Positions 32,777-41,812 of a DNA stretch of 64,000 bases are shown piece after piece (positions within the stretch are counted from its first letter, which is position 1; each line of letters starts with the position of its first letter). Source of the stretch: an uncultured Cellulosilyticum sp. (GTDB lineage Bacteria; Bacillota; Clostridia; Lachnospirales; Cellulosilyticaceae); assembly GCA_934725855.1 (NCBI GenBank), contig CAKVCL010000017.1, positions 1 through 64,000 on the forward strand, in the 5' to 3' direction. The position numbers were made by a program, and so were the translations under genes. The notes under the pieces were generated by a model. That model worked only from the letters and a program-made list of their open reading frames with translations, did no database searches and was not told where the DNA came from.

Positions 32777-34494
32777 TGTTTAATAGCCTCTTCCTCTTGT
32801 ATTAATTGCTTAAGCTTGGTTAATGTCACCTTTGTTTCTGCCGTTGTTTCACCCAGTAAGCTGGCAATTTCTTGGGCAACCATCATTTGCTTATTAATGA
32901 CTTGCTGCGCCATATCAATGGCTTCCATTTTCATGTGTTGAAGCTTTTTGGCTTGCACCTCATCATAGGTGATATCGCTCCCAATCCATAGCATAATCTG
33001 ATGGTATTCACTCCAAATAATACTTTGAATGACCGTTTTTTCACTATTTTTAATGGTCACCTTTTGACTTAGAAGCTTTTGTTTGGTTTCCTTAACGGCT
33101 CTAAATGGCGCCTCATCCATCAGGGTATCAATTGGAAAATTTAAGTAATCATTCTTGCCTAGTTTAAAAAATGCTCTTGCAGCAGGATTGATTTCGATCA
33201 TCTCCAGTGACTCATTAATCATAATGATCATATTGGGGGTGGCTTCAAAGAGCACATTGGTAAGGGTTTCTGCTTTCTGACGCATATAAGGCAAACACAT
33301 ATAAGGTTCAGCGAGCCCATTATAGACCGCAATCGCTTTTTCACGACAGGTTTTATAACCACAACTTCCACAATTGAGTTCATCTAATGGGGTTTCCTTC
33401 CCAATGCTATTTAAAATAGTCGTAATTTCTTTTTCACTTGGCATTTTTAAAACTTGCTTATGGTTACTAAAAGACTGATGCAAATTAATCGTCACTGGCT
33501 GTAAGTCTGCTTGCTTTGGAGTGGTTAGGTTCCCTTCTAATTCTTGGACACCTAAAGCATACTCTAAAATACGTTCTTTTCTTTTATAAATATTCACCCC
33601 ATCTTGAGGCATACCTGCTCCTGCAATACAGCTATGCCGACAACCGTGCATCTCAATGAGACAATTTTTAAAGTCCCCTTTCATAATATGTGGCATCATT
33701 TCTTTACATTCCTCTACGCCATCTATATAAATCATTTGACGGGGTAACCTTTGTTCTAAAAGCGTGGCGGTTACCCCGCCCACCATCGGATAACGTCTTT
33801 GTGACGCTTCCATGGCATCAAAAGGTATAATCGGTTCTGCCTCTAGATTCATGCCTAACGCTTTTATCCATTCATTAAATTCCTCAAATGTCAACACCGC
33901 ATCTAGGGCATCCTCCTCGATGCCTTCTATCTTTTTGGATAAGCAAGGTCCTATAAAAACCACTTTAGTCTCTTTCCCATATTTTTGCTTCATTAATTTG
34001 CTATGACAAGAAGCCGGTGAAACAACGGGAATTAAAAAAGGGATGACCTCTGGGTAGTGTTTTTCAATTAAAGCATTCACCGTTGGACAACAGCTGGTTA
34101 TATAACACTGATCCCCTGGCATATTGGCATAAGTTTCATAAACTTTTGTCACAAGCTTGGCCCCTACTACCGTTTCTTCAACAGCTGTAAAGCCTAAATG
34201 CTTCAATAAACCTGGTAAATGCCCTGCTGCTTTTCCCCATATCGCTGCAAAACTTGGGGCGACTGAAGCAACCACTTTCTCTTCTTTTTCAAGATACGCT
34301 TTGACCTTATAAAGTTCGGATTGAACGTGTTTGGCATTTTTAGGGCAAACCTTTAAGCATTTGCCACATCCTATGCATCGTTCTTTCATAATATTAGCTT
34401 GTTCTCCCTGTACCTTAATGGCACCTACCGGACAAGCCCGCACGCAGGCATAACAGTTTTTGCAGTTAGCTTTTAAAAAATCAATAATCCACAT
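32773..34494 (-). CDS. hydS: Sensory [FeFe] hydrogenase with PAS domain (HydS-type, group C)
   Basis: A 573-residue multidomain protein: two [4Fe-4S] ferredoxin motifs (C11, C14, C17, C21 and C40, C43, C46, C50), an H-cluster domain, a four-Cys FeS domain (C375, C378, C383, C400) and a PAS domain (about 410-530). The H-cluster motifs are altered: L1 is TSCCPTV instead of TSCCPAW, L2 is GPCLSKK instead of MPCxxKK, and L3 is MHGCRHSC instead of MACPGGC. The ligand Cys residues (136, 184, 285, 289) are kept. Such a build is known from putative H2-sensing group C hydrogenases. It lies between the catalytic hydrogenase and a PP2C phosphatase. Confidence 0.9.
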   Translation of the reverse strand: MWIIDFLKANCKNCYACVRACPVGAIKVQGEQANIMKERCIGCGKCLKVCPKNAKHVQSELYKVKAYLEKEEKVVASVAPSFAAIWGKAAGHLPGLLKHLGFTAVEETVVGAKLVTKVYETYANMPGDQCYITSCCPTVNALIEKHYPEVIPFLIPVVSPASCHSKLMKQKYGKETKVVFIGPCLSKKIEGIEEDALDAVLTFEEFNEWIKALGMNLEAEPIIPFDAMEASQRRYPMVGGVTATLLEQRLPRQMIYIDGVEECKEMMPHIMKGDFKNCLIEMHGCRHSCIAGAGMPQDGVNIYKRKERILEYALGVQELEGNLTTPKQADLQPVTINLHQSFSNHKQVLKMPSEKEITTILNSIGKETPLDELNCGSCGYKTCREKAIAVYNGLAEPYMCLPYMRQKAETLTNVLFEATPNMIIMINESLEMIEINPAARAFFKLGKNDYLNFPIDTLMDEAPFRAVKETKQKLLSQKVTIKNSEKTVIQSIIWSEYHQIMLWIGSDITYDEVQAKKLQHMKMEAIDMAQQVINKQMMVAQEIASLLGETTAETKVTLTKLKQLIQEEEAIKQ

Positions 34495-34596
34495 GGGTTC
34501 ATCTCCTATTTACAAATAAGGCATTATCTCGTTTGTAAAAATTTCTTTTGCATTCTCTTTACTCACGGAAAAAATTTTGCCATCTCATCTTTTTTC

Positions 34597-36351
34597 CTAG
34601 ATTCTTTTTTTCTCCTCGTAGTGCGTATGTAAAAGCTCATGCGCCTTATGACTCAGTGGTTCTTTTAAATAGCTTTCATAAAGCTGTTTAACGGATGCAT
34701 TTTCATGCGCTTTACGAATCACCTTATTTTGATCTTCTTCATATAAAGCCTGTTGTCTTTTCTTTAGAAGGTCACTATTGCCATGGTGATAAGGTTGACC
34801 AGCTCCACCAATACAACCTCCAGGGCAAGCCATCACCTCGACTGCATGGAAGTTTCTTGGATTACCTACTTTAATTTCCTCCATGATTGCTCTTGCATGA
34901 CTTAGTCCATGAACAATCGCCACATTGAGGGTGGTTTCACCCATTTGAACCTCTGCCGTCTTGATGCCATCCCATCCTCTAACGGCTTCAAATTCTAGCT
35001 GTTCTAATGTTTTTCCGGTTACTTTTTCATAAGCCGTACGCAGCGCAGCTTCCATCACGCCTCCTGTTGTGCCAAAAATCACACCAGCCCCCGTAGATTC
35101 TCCTAGTGGCGCATCAAATGCTGCCTCTTCTAATGAATTAAAATCAATATTGCAAGCTTTAATAAGCCTTGCCAGTTCTCTTGTGGTAAGCACTAAGTCC
35201 ACATCATCCCCAAATTCAGCCCGCTTTGCCTCATACTTTTTAGCCACACAAGGCATCACTGATACAACGACTAGTGATTTAGGCTCGATATTCATTTTCT
35301 GTGCAAAATAAGTTTTGGCAATCGCCCCAAAAATTTGTTGGGGTGAGCGGGCAGTAGAAGGCAAATCCAGTAAGTCTGCATAGTTTGTTTCAAAGAAATT
35401 CACCCAAGCTGGGCAACAGCTTGTTAAGATAGGTAATTTCACCTCTGCTGACCCATTAGCCACTTTTGTTAATCTATCTAAAAGCTCATATCCCTCTTCC
35501 ATAACCGTTACATCTGCTGCAAAATCTGTATCAAATACATAATCAAACCCTATTTGTTTTAGAGCACTTACCATTTTCCCTGTTACCAAAGTCCCTGGTG
35601 GTAAGTCAAAGGCTTCACCTAATGCGGCTCGCACAGCCGGCGCCACTTGTACAATCACCGTTTGATTCGGATTCATTAAAGCTTTTTTCACTTCATCAAG
35701 TGATTCATGCTCTGTAATAGCCCCTGTTGGACAAACGGCCATACACTGCCCACACTGAACACATTTTGTTTCTTCTAATTGAAGATCAAATGCTGGTGCG
35801 ACCACCGCTTCAAAGCCTCTATTTACTGCTGAGAGTGCCCCCACACTTTGTACCTCATGACACATGGTTTCACATCGTCTGCACATGATGCACTTATCCA
35901 TATCTCTTATAATGGCATAGCCTCTGTCCTTTTTATAAGTGGACTTTGCGCCCTCTTTTCCTATTTTGACTTCGCGAATACCTAAACGCTCAGCCATCTT
36001 TAATAATTCACAATCTCCTAACTTACTACAACTCAAACAATCTTTTGGATGATTGGATAAAATAAGCTCTAAAATGGTTTTTCTAGATTCTATCACACGA
36101 AGCGTATGCGTCTTTACCACCATGCCTTCCGTAACGGGTGTGGCACATGCTGGTGCAAGATTTCTTCTGCCTTCTACCTCAACGACACAAATGCGGCAGG
36201 AGGCTGTTTTATTTTCCATTTGGGTATCATGTAAATTTAAGTAACACAAAGTTGGGATTTCAATTCCAATGCTTTGGGCTGCTTGTAAAATGGTACACCC
36301 CATTTCTACTTCACCCACTTTTCCATCAATCGTTAATTTCACTTGTGACAT
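34597..36351 (-). CDS. hydA: [FeFe] hydrogenase catalytic subunit (HydA/HndD-type)
   Basis: H2-forming subunit of the trimeric NADH/ferredoxin-linked hydrogenase. Domains in order: [2Fe-2S] (C36, C52, C55, C69), His-Cys cluster (H101, C105, C108, C114), two [4Fe-4S] (C154-C164 and C197-C207), then the H-cluster domain with canonical L1 TSCCPAW (C312, C313), L2 VMPCVAKKYE (C368) and L3 VMACPGGCIGG (C509, C513), and a small C-terminal domain. 584 residues. GGGGAAGG precedes the ATG. It lies 11 bp after hydB and 102 bp before the sensory hydrogenase. Confidence 0.97.
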   Translation of the reverse strand: MSQVKLTIDGKVGEVEMGCTILQAAQSIGIEIPTLCYLNLHDTQMENKTASCRICVVEVEGRRNLAPACATPVTEGMVVKTHTLRVIESRKTILELILSNHPKDCLSCSKLGDCELLKMAERLGIREVKIGKEGAKSTYKKDRGYAIIRDMDKCIMCRRCETMCHEVQSVGALSAVNRGFEAVVAPAFDLQLEETKCVQCGQCMAVCPTGAITEHESLDEVKKALMNPNQTVIVQVAPAVRAALGEAFDLPPGTLVTGKMVSALKQIGFDYVFDTDFAADVTVMEEGYELLDRLTKVANGSAEVKLPILTSCCPAWVNFFETNYADLLDLPSTARSPQQIFGAIAKTYFAQKMNIEPKSLVVVSVMPCVAKKYEAKRAEFGDDVDLVLTTRELARLIKACNIDFNSLEEAAFDAPLGESTGAGVIFGTTGGVMEAALRTAYEKVTGKTLEQLEFEAVRGWDGIKTAEVQMGETTLNVAIVHGLSHARAIMEEIKVGNPRNFHAVEVMACPGGCIGGAGQPYHHGNSDLLKKRQQALYEEDQNKVIRKAHENASVKQLYESYLKEPLSHKAHELLHTHYEEKKRI

Positions 36352-36362
36352 ATGCCTTCCCC

Positions 36363-38237
36363 CTATTCTCTAATAATCGCACCAAAATGGCATTTACTCA
36401 TGCAGGCCCCACATTTTATACATTGACTTGTGTCAATATGATGTTGACTCTTTACCGTTCCTGAAATAGCGCCTACAGGGCAAACTCTACGACATGCTGT
36501 ACACCCTTTACACTGCTCCGTAATACGATATTGTAACAAGGCACTACACTGACCTGCTGGACATTTTTTATCACGCACATGCGCAATATACTCGTCTTTA
36601 AAAATTTTAAGTGTCGAAAGAACAGGATTAGGTGCCGTTTGCCCTAGCCCACATAATGCGGTGTCTTTAATTGTCTCACTAAGCGTTTCTAAGGTTTCTA
36701 AATCCTCCATGCAGCCTTTACCCATCACAATTTTATCTAAAAGCTCTAAAAGACGTTTGGTGCCGACACGGCAAGGGGTGCATTTTCCACAAGACTCTTC
36801 TGCTGTAAATTCCAAATAGAATTTAGCAACCGCTGGCATACAATCGTCCTCATCCATTACAATCATCCCACCAGAGCCCATCATAGACCCTTTTGCCAAA
36901 AGGTTATCAAAATCAATCGGCGTGTCCAAATCCTTTTCGGTCAGGCACCCTCCAGAAGGTCCACCCGTTTGAACGGCCTTAAATCGTTTTTCCCCTTTAA
37001 TGCCACCACCAATATCAAAAATAACTTCTCTTAATGTGGTTCCCATAGGCACTTCAATCAGGCCGACATTGTTAATCTTCCCTGCTAGTGCAAAAACCTT
37101 GGTGCCTTTAGATTTCTCTGTTCCAATCTGACTAAACCAATTAGCCCCCTTTAAGAAAATGACAGGTACATTGGCAAAGGTTTCGACATTATTGACATTA
37201 GTTGGTTTGCCCCAATAACCACTTGCTGCTGGAAAAGGTGGCTTAGTGGTTGGCTCTCCACGTTTGCCCTCCATGGAATGAATAAGTGCAGTTTCTTCAC
37301 CACATACAAACGCCCCTGCACCAAAGCGGATTTCAATATCAAATGAAAACGCTGTGCCTAATATATTTTGACCTAATAAGCCATAAGCTCTTGCAGACTC
37401 AATCGCACCTTCTAATCGTTTGACAGCTAGCGGATATTCTGCACGTATGTAAACTAACCCCTTGGTTGCCCCAATGGCATAACCACAGATTGCCATGGCT
37501 TCCACAATTGAATGAGGATCCCCTTCCAAAATGGAACGGTCCATAAATGCACCAGGGTCTCCTTCATCTGCATTGCACACCACATATTTTTGATCAGCTG
37601 CATTTTTAGAGGCAAACTCCCACTTAATACCTGTAGGGAATCCACCACCGCCACGCCCCCTAAGTCCTGAGGCTTTTACCTCATTAATGACTTCTTGTGG
37701 CGATAAGCCAAGTACTTTGCTTAGTGCCTCGTAGCCATCTTGAGCGATATATTCCTCAATGTTTTCTGGATCAATGGCGCCACAGTTCCTTAAAGCCACA
37801 CGCATTTGCTTTTTATAAAAATCCATATGCTTAGAATCTGAAACATGTTGTTTCGTTTTAGGATCTTGATACAACAAGCGCTCGACTTTTTTCCCTTGAA
37901 CAATATGCTCCTCAACAATTTCTCTAGCGTCTTCAGGTTTGACCTGCACATAAAAGGTACAATCAGGTAAAACTTTAACAATCGGTCCCTTCTCACAAAA
38001 TCCAAAGCATCCTGTTTTAACCACTTGAACGTGTTCCTTTAAACCCACTTCTTCAATGATCCCATTAAGATTTGCCGCAATTTCTTCTGACCTGGATGAA
38101 ATGCACCCTGTGCCCCCACACACCAAAATATGCATCATGCCCTCCGATGCATCACTTTTCTTTTCCCTTAATGCAATCCCCCCTTTAACGTGGTTTCTTA
38201 AAGCTTGTAAGGCTTCTAAGGACATTATTTTTGGCAT
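36363..38237 (-). CDS. hydB: Bifurcating-type hydrogenase subunit B (NuoF-like, HndC)
   Basis: NAD(H)- and FMN-binding subunit of the trimeric hydrogenase. Domains: an N-terminal thioredoxin-like [2Fe-2S] region (LVCGGTGCISS and KTGCFGFCEKGP), the NuoF core with LRGRGGGGFPTGIKWEFASK and GAFVCGEETALIHSMEGKRG, the [4Fe-4S] site SCGKCTPCRVGTKRL with the distal Cys in DTALCGLGQ, and two C-terminal ferredoxin clusters (CKGCTACRRVCPVGAI and CIKCGACMSKCHFGAI). 624 residues. GGGGGAA precedes the ATG; it lies 14 bp after hydC. The extra C-terminal clusters are typical of electron-bifurcating enzymes. Confidence 0.96.
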   Translation of the reverse strand: MPKIMSLEALQALRNHVKGGIALREKKSDASEGMMHILVCGGTGCISSRSEEIAANLNGIIEEVGLKEHVQVVKTGCFGFCEKGPIVKVLPDCTFYVQVKPEDAREIVEEHIVQGKKVERLLYQDPKTKQHVSDSKHMDFYKKQMRVALRNCGAIDPENIEEYIAQDGYEALSKVLGLSPQEVINEVKASGLRGRGGGGFPTGIKWEFASKNAADQKYVVCNADEGDPGAFMDRSILEGDPHSIVEAMAICGYAIGATKGLVYIRAEYPLAVKRLEGAIESARAYGLLGQNILGTAFSFDIEIRFGAGAFVCGEETALIHSMEGKRGEPTTKPPFPAASGYWGKPTNVNNVETFANVPVIFLKGANWFSQIGTEKSKGTKVFALAGKINNVGLIEVPMGTTLREVIFDIGGGIKGEKRFKAVQTGGPSGGCLTEKDLDTPIDFDNLLAKGSMMGSGGMIVMDEDDCMPAVAKFYLEFTAEESCGKCTPCRVGTKRLLELLDKIVMGKGCMEDLETLETLSETIKDTALCGLGQTAPNPVLSTLKIFKDEYIAHVRDKKCPAGQCSALLQYRITEQCKGCTACRRVCPVGAISGTVKSQHHIDTSQCIKCGACMSKCHFGAIIRE

Positions 38238-38251
38238 ATCACTTTCCCCCT

Positions 38252-38743
38252 TTATTCATACTCACTTAGGATTTTTTTAACTTCCTCTTCTGAACCGATA
38301 CGCCCATAAACCTTATCCCCAATAAGCGCTACAGGTGCTAGACCACATGCCCCTACACATCTTAGGGCATCTAGTGAGAATTTACCGTCAGGTGTTGTTT
38401 GACCGATATCAATGCCTAATTCTTTTTTAAATGCCTCAATGACTTTATTGGCTCCTCTTACATAACAAGCGGTTCCTAAGCAAACAGAAATTGGATACTT
38501 TCCTTTAGGCTCCATACTAAAAAAAGAATAAAAACTTACCACCCCATATACCTTGGATGCTGGCACGTCCAATTTCTCTCCTACAAATATTTGCACGTCC
38601 TTGGGCAAATAGCCAAAAATACTTTGTGCTTTATGGAGTACTGTAATCAGCGCCCCTTTTTTATCAGGCAGCGTTTCAATAAACTGATTCAACTCTTCAT
38701 ACATTTTTTCCACAACTTGATTACAACATCCTTCACATCCCAT
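38252..38743 (-). CDS. hydC: Bifurcating-type hydrogenase subunit C (NuoE-like, HndA)
   Basis: Thioredoxin-fold [2Fe-2S] subunit (163 residues). Four ligand cysteines lie in ISVCLGTACYVRGA and LRCVGACGLAPV. The N-terminal helical part has GALITVLHKAQSIFGYLPKD and KVYGVVSFYSFF, typical for NuoE. A short Cys-rich N-terminus (GCEGCCNQ) is extra. AAGGGG precedes the ATG. First gene of hydCBA-hydS-phosphatase. Confidence 0.95.
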   Translation of the reverse strand: MGCEGCCNQVVEKMYEELNQFIETLPDKKGALITVLHKAQSIFGYLPKDVQIFVGEKLDVPASKVYGVVSFYSFFSMEPKGKYPISVCLGTACYVRGANKVIEAFKKELGIDIGQTTPDGKFSLDALRCVGACGLAPVALIGDKVYGRIGSEEEVKKILSEYE

Positions 38744-38849
38744 CTTTATTCCCCTTTCTGCATTTCATACGCCGTGTATCTTTATACTATATGACATGAC
38801 TTCATAATTTATGTGACAAGATGACTGCTTTAGTTTTTAAAATTGGGCA

Positions 38850-38925
38850 TAAAAAAGGTGCTAATAAGCTGGCACAGTAGATTATTTTTCATCTCATCTA
38901 TCTATCACTGCTTTTTAGCACTCTA
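38850..38925 (-). terminator. Probable terminator of the AlbA-type regulator gene
   Basis: Imperfect long hairpin with outer pair GTGCTAA (38857-38863) and TTAGCAC near 38914-38920, followed on the minus strand by a six-T run (38850-38855). It separates the gene at 39019 from the hydrogenase operon. Confidence 0.5.
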
Positions 38926-39018
38926 TTTATAACTATACATTCTATTTTAATCCACTTTAATTGACTAAGCTTTAGAGTTACCCTCTATTGTATAAGCTCT
39001 TATCTTACTTGGCATCTT

Positions 39019-40137
39019 TTATAAATACTCCTTGGTTCCTGGTAAGGTGACTTGATAAATCCCTTCAAGTGCATCCGTTTCCACTTGTATGCCTCCTCTA
39101 TCTTCAAATAATATTTTTGTTTTTTCTAGTCCGATTCCTAGATGAAAACCATCAGGTTGCTGCATCATCAGCATTCTTGAATAAAGCCATGGATTGACAC
39201 GCCATCTAGATACCTTTTGCCCATAAATCTCATGACTCATCGGATTAGACACCACAATTTTTTCCTTACTAATAAGCACCTGAATGTATTGACCATTATT
39301 CCAATAGCTTCTATGAATCATCGCATTGGTCACTACCTCAATGAGTCCCTCTAAAGGATAACTTTTAGGTAAAACTTGAAGCATATGCTCTTTAAAACGT
39401 TGAAGCATCGTTTGAATATTTCCTTCAATGCCCATCGTTTCCCCTTCATACCCTACTTCTAATATGGCCTGTGGGATAAAATCTTGTGGGCGTTTTCCTA
39501 GAAGCAATAGCCCTCCATAGGTTGGGGCATACTCCTCTTTTTCCAAGTCACAAGCAATCATCCCCATACTACAAAGTAACATTTGTTTTTGAGCCGAATT
39601 TAAATTCAATACGCCCGTGTACTGCTTGACCATTTCTACATCAAAATCAGCCAAGCTACTCCCTCTACAAGGTACATTTTCAAAACTCAGCATCCCAAAT
39701 TGTTGGAGCATATTAGCCACCTCATGACGATTGGCTTTATCCGTCGTCGACCCTCTTCGAATATAAAACGCACCGGTTTGAATGAGTTGATGGGGCACCT
39801 GCATACTTTTAAAAATGGTGACTACCCCAATCTTTTTATGATCCACCTCTAATAAGTCAAAGCGCACCGGAACAGGAGGCGTAGCACGATTAGCAATCAT
39901 CTGTTGAATGCGCTCTTCCACATGCTCTGGAATATCTTTAAGCCCTACAATGCGCCTTGTTTGATCTTCTACACCAAAAATAATATAGCCACGTCCCCCT
40001 GCTGTATTGGCAATTGCAATCACATCTTTCACAAATTCCTTTTTCTCAGATTCTAATTCCAAATGGAGTTCTAATTTAAAGTCTAATTTAAAGCCTTCAT
40101 CATTTTTCAATAACTGACGTAATTTATGTAAATTCAT
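39019..40137 (-). CDS. AlbA_2/Schlafen-type DNA-binding protein, putative transcription regulator
   Basis: 372 residues. The N-terminal AlbA_2 (Schlafen-like) domain has ELESEKKEFVKDVIAIANTA followed by GGRGYIIFGVEDQTRRIVGL, and RGSSTDKANRHEVANML. The C-terminal half resembles the ATP-binding module of COG2865-type regulators: EVVTNAMIHRSYWNNGQYIQ, VSNPMSHEIYG and HLGIGLEKTKILFEDRGG. GGGGGAG lies before the ATG. It stands between the hydrogenase operon and a plus-strand gene, which could make it a local regulator, but its target is unknown. Confidence 0.82.
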   Translation of the reverse strand: MNLHKLRQLLKNDEGFKLDFKLELHLELESEKKEFVKDVIAIANTAGGRGYIIFGVEDQTRRIVGLKDIPEHVEERIQQMIANRATPPVPVRFDLLEVDHKKIGVVTIFKSMQVPHQLIQTGAFYIRRGSTTDKANRHEVANMLQQFGMLSFENVPCRGSSLADFDVEMVKQYTGVLNLNSAQKQMLLCSMGMIACDLEKEEYAPTYGGLLLLGKRPQDFIPQAILEVGYEGETMGIEGNIQTMLQRFKEHMLQVLPKSYPLEGLIEVVTNAMIHRSYWNNGQYIQVLISKEKIVVSNPMSHEIYGQKVSRWRVNPWLYSRMLMMQQPDGFHLGIGLEKTKILFEDRGGIQVETDALEGIYQVTLPGTKEYL

Positions 40138-40328
40138 AGGTCTTTCTCCCCCCTAGCATCATTTTGGGTATCCCTTTTGTCTAACTCTATTGTAATCTAT
40201 TTCCTGTTTATTTTATATAGTATATTTTGTATATTTTGATAGATGATTTACACAAAAATCATTTGATATTTTTTACTTTTTAACAACATATACTCCATTA
40301 GAACCTTTTGTTTGTAAAGGAAGTCCTT

Positions 40329-40970
40329 ATGTTCTTTTTTAATCAAGTTACTTTCCAAGCTGAATCTTACCTACGCTGTTTTCATGCCCTACCAATTTCT
40401 GAAAGTCTGGATATTTATATTGACGAGCAAAAATGGGTCAAAGATTTTTTATATGAAGACTTTAGTGAGTATCTTCCCCTCACTCCTGGCAATCACCAAA
40501 TGACCTTATGCTATCACGGGCAAGAAGAACCGTTTTATAAACGGGATTTTTGGATTGTCAAACATAAAATTTACACCCTCATTCTTGCGCCTCTCCCTGG
40601 CACCCAAACCCCTAATGCCTATTTAGTCAATGAACCGCCTAAAGCCATCCCTGAAAATCATTTCTTACTCCGAGTTGCTAACTTCAGCCAACTTTTTGAA
40701 CCTTCTTCACTTCAACTGATAGACATTAAGCCTTACTTCAAAAAAGTCCCCCTAAGACAGTGTGGTCATTATCTTGCTTTTGAGCCTACAACCTGCTGCA
40801 TTGAATGGTTTTCACCTAATCTCCAAGACCCCTTTCTCACCTCACCCCCACTTCTCTTTAAAGTCACACGCTACTATACACTCTACCTCATTGGTGGAAC
40901 ACCTCAATATCCACTTAAATGTATTCAAACCATTGATGCAAATTCTTTTTTGCAGTTTCCAAAAGATTAA
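40329..40970 (+). CDS. DUF4397 domain protein
   Basis: The only plus-strand protein gene I can support. About 213 residues. The N-terminal half fits DUF4397: SYLRCFHALPISESLDIYID, then EYLPLTPGNHQMTLCYHG and YTLILAP. A second, weaker copy of the same module seems to start at LLRVANFSQLFEPSSLQLID. No signal peptide or cell-wall anchor is visible, unlike many DUF4397 proteins, so it is probably cytosolic. The start is ATG 40329, with AAGGAAG 6 nt upstream. It converges with the flavin reductase gene and shares a terminator hairpin with it. Confidence 0.78.
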   Translation: MFFFNQVTFQAESYLRCFHALPISESLDIYIDEQKWVKDFLYEDFSEYLPLTPGNHQMTLCYHGQEEPFYKRDFWIVKHKIYTLILAPLPGTQTPNAYLVNEPPKAIPENHFLLRVANFSQLFEPSSLQLIDIKPYFKKVPLRQCGHYLAFEPTTCCIEWFSPNLQDPFLTSPPLLFKVTRYYTLYLIGGTPQYPLKCIQTIDANSFLQFPKD

Positions 40971-40996
40971 ATCTTCCAGTTTCTAAATTTAAAACA

Positions 40997-41033
40997 AGGC
41001 TAGGCAGTAGTCTTCCTCTACTGTCTAGCCTTA
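40997..41033. terminator. Shared terminator of convergent genes
   Basis: Stem AAGGCTAGGCAGTAG (40997-41011) and CTACTGTCTAGCCTT (41019-41033), one wobble, loop of 7. The minus strand continues TTGTTTTAA, so it ends the flavin reductase gene; it also lies 27 nt after the plus-strand DUF4397 stop. Confidence 0.8.
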
Positions 41034-41046
41034 TGGGATTGAAACC

Positions 41047-41766
41047 TTATTTTTTCTTTTTATATTTGTTTTTATTTCCTTTTGGATTCAAAAAAGTCTC
41101 CTTTGTTTCTCTTTTCTTTTGAGATTTTAAATGCTTTGAAACTTCTTTTGCTTTTTTCTTCTTACTAATGGAATAGCCAAACGTCCCAAGTTCCTTGCCT
41201 GTTTCTAAATAACTCCCATGAGAATAGGCAATTAACCCTGTTTCATTCAGTTCAAATTTGCCCTTTTCATTCATATATTGTTCATCCACGTAAACTGCCT
41301 TAACACTCGCAATAAACATATGGTGGGAACCAAGCTCCTTAATTTCTACCGTTTCACAAACAATGCTCACTGGACTTTCTGCAATCATCGGACAATGATA
41401 GTCTTCATCACGTTCTATCGTTAATCCCATTTGGGCAAATTTATCTAGGTCACGCCCACTTTTAACCCCGCAAAAATCGGTAGCAAACACCAAATCTTTT
41501 GTCGTTAGGTTAATGACAAAAACGCCTGTTCTTTTAATGATATCATAAGAATGTCTAGTAGGCCTTAAAGAGATATACGTCATAGGTGGATTCGTACAAA
41601 TGGTGCCTGTCCAAGCTACCGTGACAATATTAGCAACCGCTTCATCTCCACAGCTCACCATCACAGCAGGCAAAGGATAAATCATATTTCCTGCTTTCCA
41701 CTTTGTTTTTTGTAATTTATTTTTACTCATACCTTGATAGTCAATCCCTTCAAACACATTAGTCAA
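41047..41766 (-). CDS. Flavin reductase-like (FMN-binding split barrel) protein
   Basis: FMN-dependent oxidoreductase of the DIM6/NTAB-like family. NMIYPLPAVMVSCGDEAVAN followed by NIVTVAWTGTICTNPPMTYI, SLRPTRHSYDII and FVINLTTKDL form the split-barrel core. The last 35 residues are almost all Lys/Arg/Asn, a basic tail of unknown purpose. The start is uncertain: a TTG at 41766 has no ribosome-binding site, and an internal ATG at 41730 is poorly placed too. A candidate promoter ends only about 8 nt before the TTG. It follows the nitrogenase-like operon by 46 nt and may act with it, but this is unproven. Confidence 0.85.
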   Translation of the reverse strand: MTNVFEGIDYQGMSKNKLQKTKWKAGNMIYPLPAVMVSCGDEAVANIVTVAWTGTICTNPPMTYISLRPTRHSYDIIKRTGVFVINLTTKDLVFATDFCGVKSGRDLDKFAQMGLTIERDEDYHCPMIAESPVSIVCETVEIKELGSHHMFIASVKAVYVDEQYMNEKGKFELNETGLIAYSHGSYLETGKELGTFGYSISKKKKAKEVSKHLKSQKKRETKETFLNPKGNKNKYKKKK

Positions 41767-41774
41767 TATTTCTT

Positions 41775-41803
41775 ACTATAACAGTTATGGTTAAAAAAAA
41801 CAA
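41775..41803 (-). promoter_or_regulatory. Candidate promoter of the flavin reductase gene
   Basis: On the minus strand TTGTTT (complement of 41798-41803) and TATAGT (complement of 41775-41780) have a 17-bp spacer. Transcription would begin within a few bases of the TTG codon at 41766, implying a leaderless mRNA or a later start codon. Confidence 0.5.
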
Positions 41804-41812
41804 GCATTATAT

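Noticed and set aside
38744..38830. Rex operator before the hydrogenase operon
   Set aside because: TTGTCACATAAATTATGA is only loosely like the Rex consensus TTGTTAANNNNTTAACAA, and no convincing half-site pair exists.
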